Shown piece after piece: positions 50,216 through 53,127 of a DNA stretch of 53,127 nucleotides. The DNA is from JAAGZL01 sp964628835 (lineage in GTDB: Bacteria > Pseudomonadota > Gammaproteobacteria > Chromatiales > Chromatiaceae), in contig CAZVME010000016.1 in assembly GCA_964628835.1 (NCBI GenBank), positions 1 through 53,127 on the forward strand, given 5' to 3'. A model generated the notes under the pieces. The model did no database searches. It was not told where the DNA came from and saw only the letters and a list, made by a program, of their open reading frames with translations. How positions within the stretch are numbered: the first letter of the stretch is position 1; each line of letters opens with the position of its first letter. The position numbers and the translations under genes are program-made.

Positions 50216-50568
50216 AGTTCCAGCTCTTTACCTCTGGTCTGAAGGAACTCCTTGAACTCCCTGTGTGCCGACCAGAATGTCTCAATCGCCTGCTCACCGG
50301 TAGCGGTAACCAGGGTGCCGCCACCACCACGACCGCCGGTGCTTTTTACCACCACAGGTGATCGGCTCTGTCGATTCATGGAGTCCACCAGCTCCCAGGC
50401 GTGACGGTATGACATCTCCATGGAGCGGGCCGCCGCACTGATAGAGCCGTGCTCCTTGATCCTCTCCAGTAGCACTACTCGTCCATAACCCAGAAAGGTG
50501 CCTTCGGGACCTTCTATCCAGATCCTGCCGCCTAAATGACACTGCTTGTTTGTGCGCTTTCCAGCCAT
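50212..50568 (-). CDS. ModE-type molybdate-responsive winged-helix regulator (DNA-binding domain only)
   Basis: The 118-residue protein is a single ModE N-terminal winged-helix domain: FLGYGRVVLLERIKEHGSISAAARSMEMSYRHAWELVDSMN, then STGGRGGGGTLVTATGEQAIE. It lacks the two C-terminal mop/TOBE domains that bind molybdate in full-length ModE, so it is the short form and may not sense molybdate by itself. It is convergent with mobB, supporting a role in molybdenum metabolism. Upstream it has an inverted sequence (GTGTAGTATGAAACACTACAC at 50590-50610) that could be its operator. Confidence 0.88.
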   Translation of the reverse strand: MAGKRTNKQCHLGGRIWIEGPEGTFLGYGRVVLLERIKEHGSISAAARSMEMSYRHAWELVDSMNRQSRSPVVVKSTGGRGGGGTLVTATGEQAIETFWSAHREFKEFLQTRGKELEL

Positions 50569-50589
50569 GGGATTTCCAGTGGTGAGCTA

Positions 50590-50610
50590 GTGTAGTATGA
50601 AACACTACAC
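50590..50610. promoter_or_regulatory. Candidate operator upstream of the ModE-like gene
   Basis: The inverted repeat GTGTAGT-ATGAAAC-ACTACAC lies about 22 bp upstream of the ModE-like start on the minus strand. Its dyad symmetry and promoter position fit an operator, perhaps for autoregulation. It does not match the classic ModE box closely. Confidence 0.45.
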
Positions 50611-50683
50611 TAGAGCGTAATATATAGCAGGGAATAAGGAGTGACAACCAGGCGCTGGGATCGGAAACCAGATTTGGTTGGTA

Positions 50684-51526
50684 CTATTTTTCTGCGGTCA
50701 GATAGCAGATCCAGCCAGCATCAGCATCACCCACGGTGGTGGGTTCAAATATGCCGTCGGGCTCCCCATCTTCATCCCAACCCTGTAGATAGACCGTGAT
50801 CTTACTGAATCCAGCTTCATTCAGCAGATCTTGAATCTCGGGCACGGTCCATAGTCGCCAGTCGTAGGTGAAGGCATTATCCAGACGCGAGCCATCGGGG
50901 AAAGAGAAGTGGATGTGGGAAATAAGATCACCACTGATGGGGTCGTATTTCTCCTGCTCCCAGATGTAGTTGAAATCGCCCTCATCCACATAGCGCTCTT
51001 CAACAATCTCTTTGAAGGAGTCGTAACCGCCATATGCATCGAGAAAAAATATCCCGTCATGTTTCAGAATAGAGCGTACCGTTTTGAAATATTTCAGCAG
51101 GTCTTTGCGCCGTTTGAATAGCCAGTAGCTGAAGTTCATAGCCGAGACGATATCTGGGGATTTGGTTGTCGCCTTCAGTACATTATCAGATACCAGCTTG
51201 ATACGTTTTTGTTGGCCTGGAGAAAGTGCATTGACCTTCTGCTCTCTACCCCAGTCCAGTACCTCCTGGTCTATGTCTACCCCGATGGCGCGATTGTTTT
51301 TACGTTTACTGACCCATTCGCAGCATACGTTCGCAGTCCCACAGAAGTCTTCGCGCAGCAGTTTTGCTCGCTGCCCGCGTAGTTCTTGATAGGTGTCGTC
51401 CACAAAGTCTATTTCAGACTCAGCGCACTGTACTGACAGCTCATACAGTTGATGGCGATCCGCCACATCTGCTCGGGTTGTACTTTGCTTATGCTTCTTC
51501 TTGCCAGCTCTATTTTTTTTTGCCAT
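50684..51526 (-). CDS. Class I SAM-dependent methyltransferase
   Basis: A 280-residue protein with a very basic N-terminal tail (about 1-17: KKNRAGKKKHKQ) and a Rossmann methyltransferase domain. The SAM site is read as LREDFCGTANVCCEW (motif I, with the conserved EDFCGT form seen in this subgroup), AIGVDIDQEVLDWGRE (motif II) and DIVSAMNFSYWLF. The C-terminus ends DADAGWICYLTAEK. The substrate is not known. The basic tail may bind RNA or DNA. Monocistronic, with the promoter facing the M20 hydrolase gene. Confidence 0.83.
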   Translation of the reverse strand: MAKKNRAGKKKHKQSTTRADVADRHQLYELSVQCAESEIDFVDDTYQELRGQRAKLLREDFCGTANVCCEWVSKRKNNRAIGVDIDQEVLDWGREQKVNALSPGQQKRIKLVSDNVLKATTKSPDIVSAMNFSYWLFKRRKDLLKYFKTVRSILKHDGIFFLDAYGGYDSFKEIVEERYVDEGDFNYIWEQEKYDPISGDLISHIHFSFPDGSRLDNAFTYDWRLWTVPEIQDLLNEAGFSKITVYLQGWDEDGEPDGIFEPTTVGDADAGWICYLTAEK

Positions 51527-51625
51527 CTGATGACTACCGAAGTGAACTATTAACCGTTGGTGGAATATACTAGAAAATAATCTATTGAGGTAAACAAAAT
51601 TGAAATATTACCGCAGGCAACCTTT

Positions 51626-52804
51626 ATGCATTGGATAACACCCGATATAGAGCGGGCGATGATTGCAATCAGACATGATCTGCATCGACACCCTGAGCTC
51701 TCCTGGCAGGAGTATCGTACTGCCGAAAAGGTGTGCCAGACTCTGGAGCGGTTCGGGGTGTCTTACACCCCAGGTATCGCAGGAGTCGGGGTGGTGGCTG
51801 ATATTCCCGGGCAGCGTGATGGACCGGTAATCGCACTGCGGGCGGATATGGATGCACTGCCGGTACAGGAAGATACCGATTTGAGTTTCGCTTCCGAGAA
51901 TCCTGGGGTCATGCATGCATGTGGGCATGATGGCCATACCAGCATCCTGCTGGGAGTAGCCATGGCGTTGGCAGGTGCAAAAGAGCCACCACCGCTGCCA
52001 GTGCGTCTTCTGTTTCAACCTGCTGAAGAGGTGGCGGCTGGGGCCAAAGCAATGATCAGGGAAGGTGTGTTGAAAGATGTGGAGATGATATTTGGTGCCC
52101 ATGTAGACTGTAATCACCCTGTGGGTAAAGTGATGATCAACCAAGGCGTGGTTAGTGCATCTAGAGATGTATTCAAGATAAAAATAACCGGGCGAGGAGG
52201 GCATGCTGCCAGACCACAAGAGGCTATAGATGCCATCAAGATCGGTGCAGAGCTGACACAGGAGCTGCAGGCACTGACACATGGCGCCATAACTACAGTC
52301 AATCCTGCAGTGGTTAGTATCGGCTGTTTTACCGCCGGAACTGCTGCCAATGTAATTGCAGAAACCGCAGAGCTAGAAGGGACTATCTATGCCCAGGATG
52401 AGGCTGTACGCGTTAGATTAAAGGAGCAGATTTGTCAAAGCTCGGCTACCGTCGCCCAGCGGTACCATGCCCAAGTGGATGTTGAGATGGAGGATGGTAT
52501 ACCGGCCATAGTAAACAAGTCAGAAATCGTACAACTGGCTAGAGATGCGGCCAGGGATAGCTTGGGTGAGGAAAGTGTTGTGGATAGCCCCGCCACAAAC
52601 ATGGGGGCCGAAGACTTTAGCTGTTTTCTGGAGCATACCCTGGGCTGTTATGTAAGGATCGGAGCCTGGAACAGGGCGGCAAAAACCGCACCGGCCCACT
52701 CTGGCAAGTTCGACTTTGATGAGGGCGCTCTGGCCGTAGGGGCTGAATATCTTACTTCCCTAGCGATGGCAGCAGGTAAATGGATGCAGGAGAGAGATTT
52801 TTAG
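51626..52804 (+). CDS. M20 family amidohydrolase (hippurate-hydrolase-like)
   Basis: A metal-dependent amidohydrolase of the M20D group, which removes N-acyl groups from amino acids or related amides. The 392-residue protein has HRHPELSWQE near the start (about 15-24), the metal-binding blocks ALRADMDALPVQE (about 71-83), MHACGHDGHTSILLG (about 95-109) and PAEEVAAGAKAMI (about 131-143), a dimerisation lid (about 185-300) and MGAEDFSCFLE (about 328-338) with the C-terminal metal ligand. The substrate is not fixed. An upstream gap of about 100 bp separates it from the divergent methyltransferase gene. Confidence 0.9.
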   Translation: MHWITPDIERAMIAIRHDLHRHPELSWQEYRTAEKVCQTLERFGVSYTPGIAGVGVVADIPGQRDGPVIALRADMDALPVQEDTDLSFASENPGVMHACGHDGHTSILLGVAMALAGAKEPPPLPVRLLFQPAEEVAAGAKAMIREGVLKDVEMIFGAHVDCNHPVGKVMINQGVVSASRDVFKIKITGRGGHAARPQEAIDAIKIGAELTQELQALTHGAITTVNPAVVSIGCFTAGTAANVIAETAELEGTIYAQDEAVRVRLKEQICQSSATVAQRYHAQVDVEMEDGIPAIVNKSEIVQLARDAARDSLGEESVVDSPATNMGAEDFSCFLEHTLGCYVRIGAWNRAAKTAPAHSGKFDFDEGALAVGAEYLTSLAMAAGKWMQERDF

Positions 52805-52868
52805 GCAGAAAACCACCCTGGGAGATTGCGCACAAAGCCAATCTGGTTTAACCTTGCGCCCTTGTTTT

Positions 52869-52889
52869 GGAGAGGTGTCCGAGCGGCTG
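52869..52889 (+). repeat. Duplicated 5' piece of tRNA-Ser
   Basis: The 21 nt here are identical to the first 21 nt of the tRNA-Ser gene that starts at 52997 (acceptor strand and D-arm start, GGAGAGGTGTCCGAGCGGCT). The sequence then diverges, so no tRNA can fold. It is a partial tRNA duplication, as left by site-specific integration or by recombination at a tRNA gene. Confidence 0.85.
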
Positions 52890-52996
52890 CACCGAGGCTC
52901 TGCAGACAAATGAGGGCCATAGGCCAGAATAACGAGCACGCCGCGCTCCTAACAATGAACGTTTTCAATGATGAAGGCCAAATAAACCGATTTACT

Positions 52997-53084
52997 GGAG
53001 AGGTGTCCGAGCGGCTGAAGGAGCACGCCTGGAAAGTGTGTATACGGCAACGTATCGTGGGTTCGAATCCCACCCTCTCCGCCA
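52997..53084 (+). tRNA. tRNA-Ser, anticodon GGA
   Basis: An 88-nt class II tRNA. The acceptor stem is GGAGAGG/CCTCTCC with discriminator G and encoded CCA. The anticodon loop CTGGAAA places GGA at 34-36. A long variable arm (GTATACGGCAACGTATC region) and T-arm GTGGGTTCGAATCCCAC follow. It decodes UCC/UCU. Confidence 0.96.
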
Positions 53085-53091
53085 ATTTGCG

Positions 53092-53121
53092 AAAAAACCG
53101 GTTCTCTGAAACCGGTTTTTT
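53092..53121 (+). terminator. Intrinsic terminator after tRNA-Ser
   Basis: AAAAAACCGGTT and AACCGGTTTTTT pair around CTCTGA; the right arm ends in a T-run. It lies 7 bp after the tRNA CCA end. Confidence 0.93.
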
Positions 53122-53127
53122 TGTATC

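Noticed and set aside
1..53127. CRISPR array or cas genes
   Set aside because: No regularly spaced short repeats with unique spacers and no Cas-like protein were seen. The tandem repeats present are coding, microsatellite-like or duplications.

Overview
The window comes from a flagellated, Gram-negative gammaproteobacterium that very probably oxidises reduced sulfur compounds. The evidence is a soxXA/soxYZ gene set, a polar-flagellum and chemotaxis cluster in the Pseudomonas/Vibrio order with a sigma-54 promoter, an rnr-rlmB pair, a BioA-type biotin gene and proteobacterial tRNAs. A free-living or symbiotic sulfur oxidiser of the Chromatiales/Thiotrichales kind would fit. The species cannot be fixed from sequence reading alone.

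Layout. Positions 1-13 kb hold unlinked genes: the end of an 88-residue-repeat protein, a GGDEF diguanylate cyclase, an MltB-type lytic transglycosylase convergent with bioA, a metallophosphoesterase, an SLC13/TrkA-C permease, an acyltransferase-alpha/beta-hydrolase fusion, a lipoprotein and an unknown 310-residue protein. Between them lie a 269-bp TA-flanked self-complementary element directly upstream of bioA and two copies of a 230-bp REP/BIME-like repeat. Positions 13.8-18.9 kb hold a minus-strand sulfur-oxidation operon, read as porin, soxX, soxA, hairpin region, soxY, soxZ, monohaem cytochrome, ending at a strong terminator. A decayed DUF6448-like gene sits at its upstream end. Positions 18.9-22 kb form an eroded, gene-poor stretch with a duplicated segment, small tandem repeats, a probable group II intron 5' fragment, an ECF sigma factor coupled to a membrane protein (putative anti-sigma), a coding remnant and tRNA-Leu(CAG). 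Positions 22.3-30 kb carry rnr, rlmB, a DUF2288 gene, a fadL-type pseudogene, a CysL-like LysR regulator with a small partner, a DUF2892 gene and a UMF1-type MFS transporter.

Positions 30.1-49.5 kb form one dense plus-strand motility unit under a near-consensus sigma-54 promoter: fliLMNOPQR, flhBA, flhF, flhG, fliA, cheY, cheZ, cheA, cheB, motC, motD, parC, parP, cheW, a 56-codon gene and a DUF2802 gene. Many genes overlap by 1-4 bases. It encodes the switch complex, the export gate, polar placement and number control, the late sigma factor, the chemotaxis core, a second stator pair and the ParC/ParP polar-array system. CheA has a three-fold repeated acidic motif in its linker. The window ends with mobB convergent with a ModE-like regulator, a methyltransferase, an M20 amidohydrolase and tRNA-Ser(GGA), preceded by a duplicated 21-nt piece of that tRNA.

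The most notable points are the compact sox operon with its own porin and cytochrome beside a coupled ECF/membrane-protein pair in a mobile-element-scarred region, the CheA linker repeat next to ParC/ParP, two short coupling ORFs (before flhA and before cheB), and the TA-flanked element at bioA. No wholly new defence or biosynthetic system is evident. All family assignments are by eye from motifs; no database search was run.
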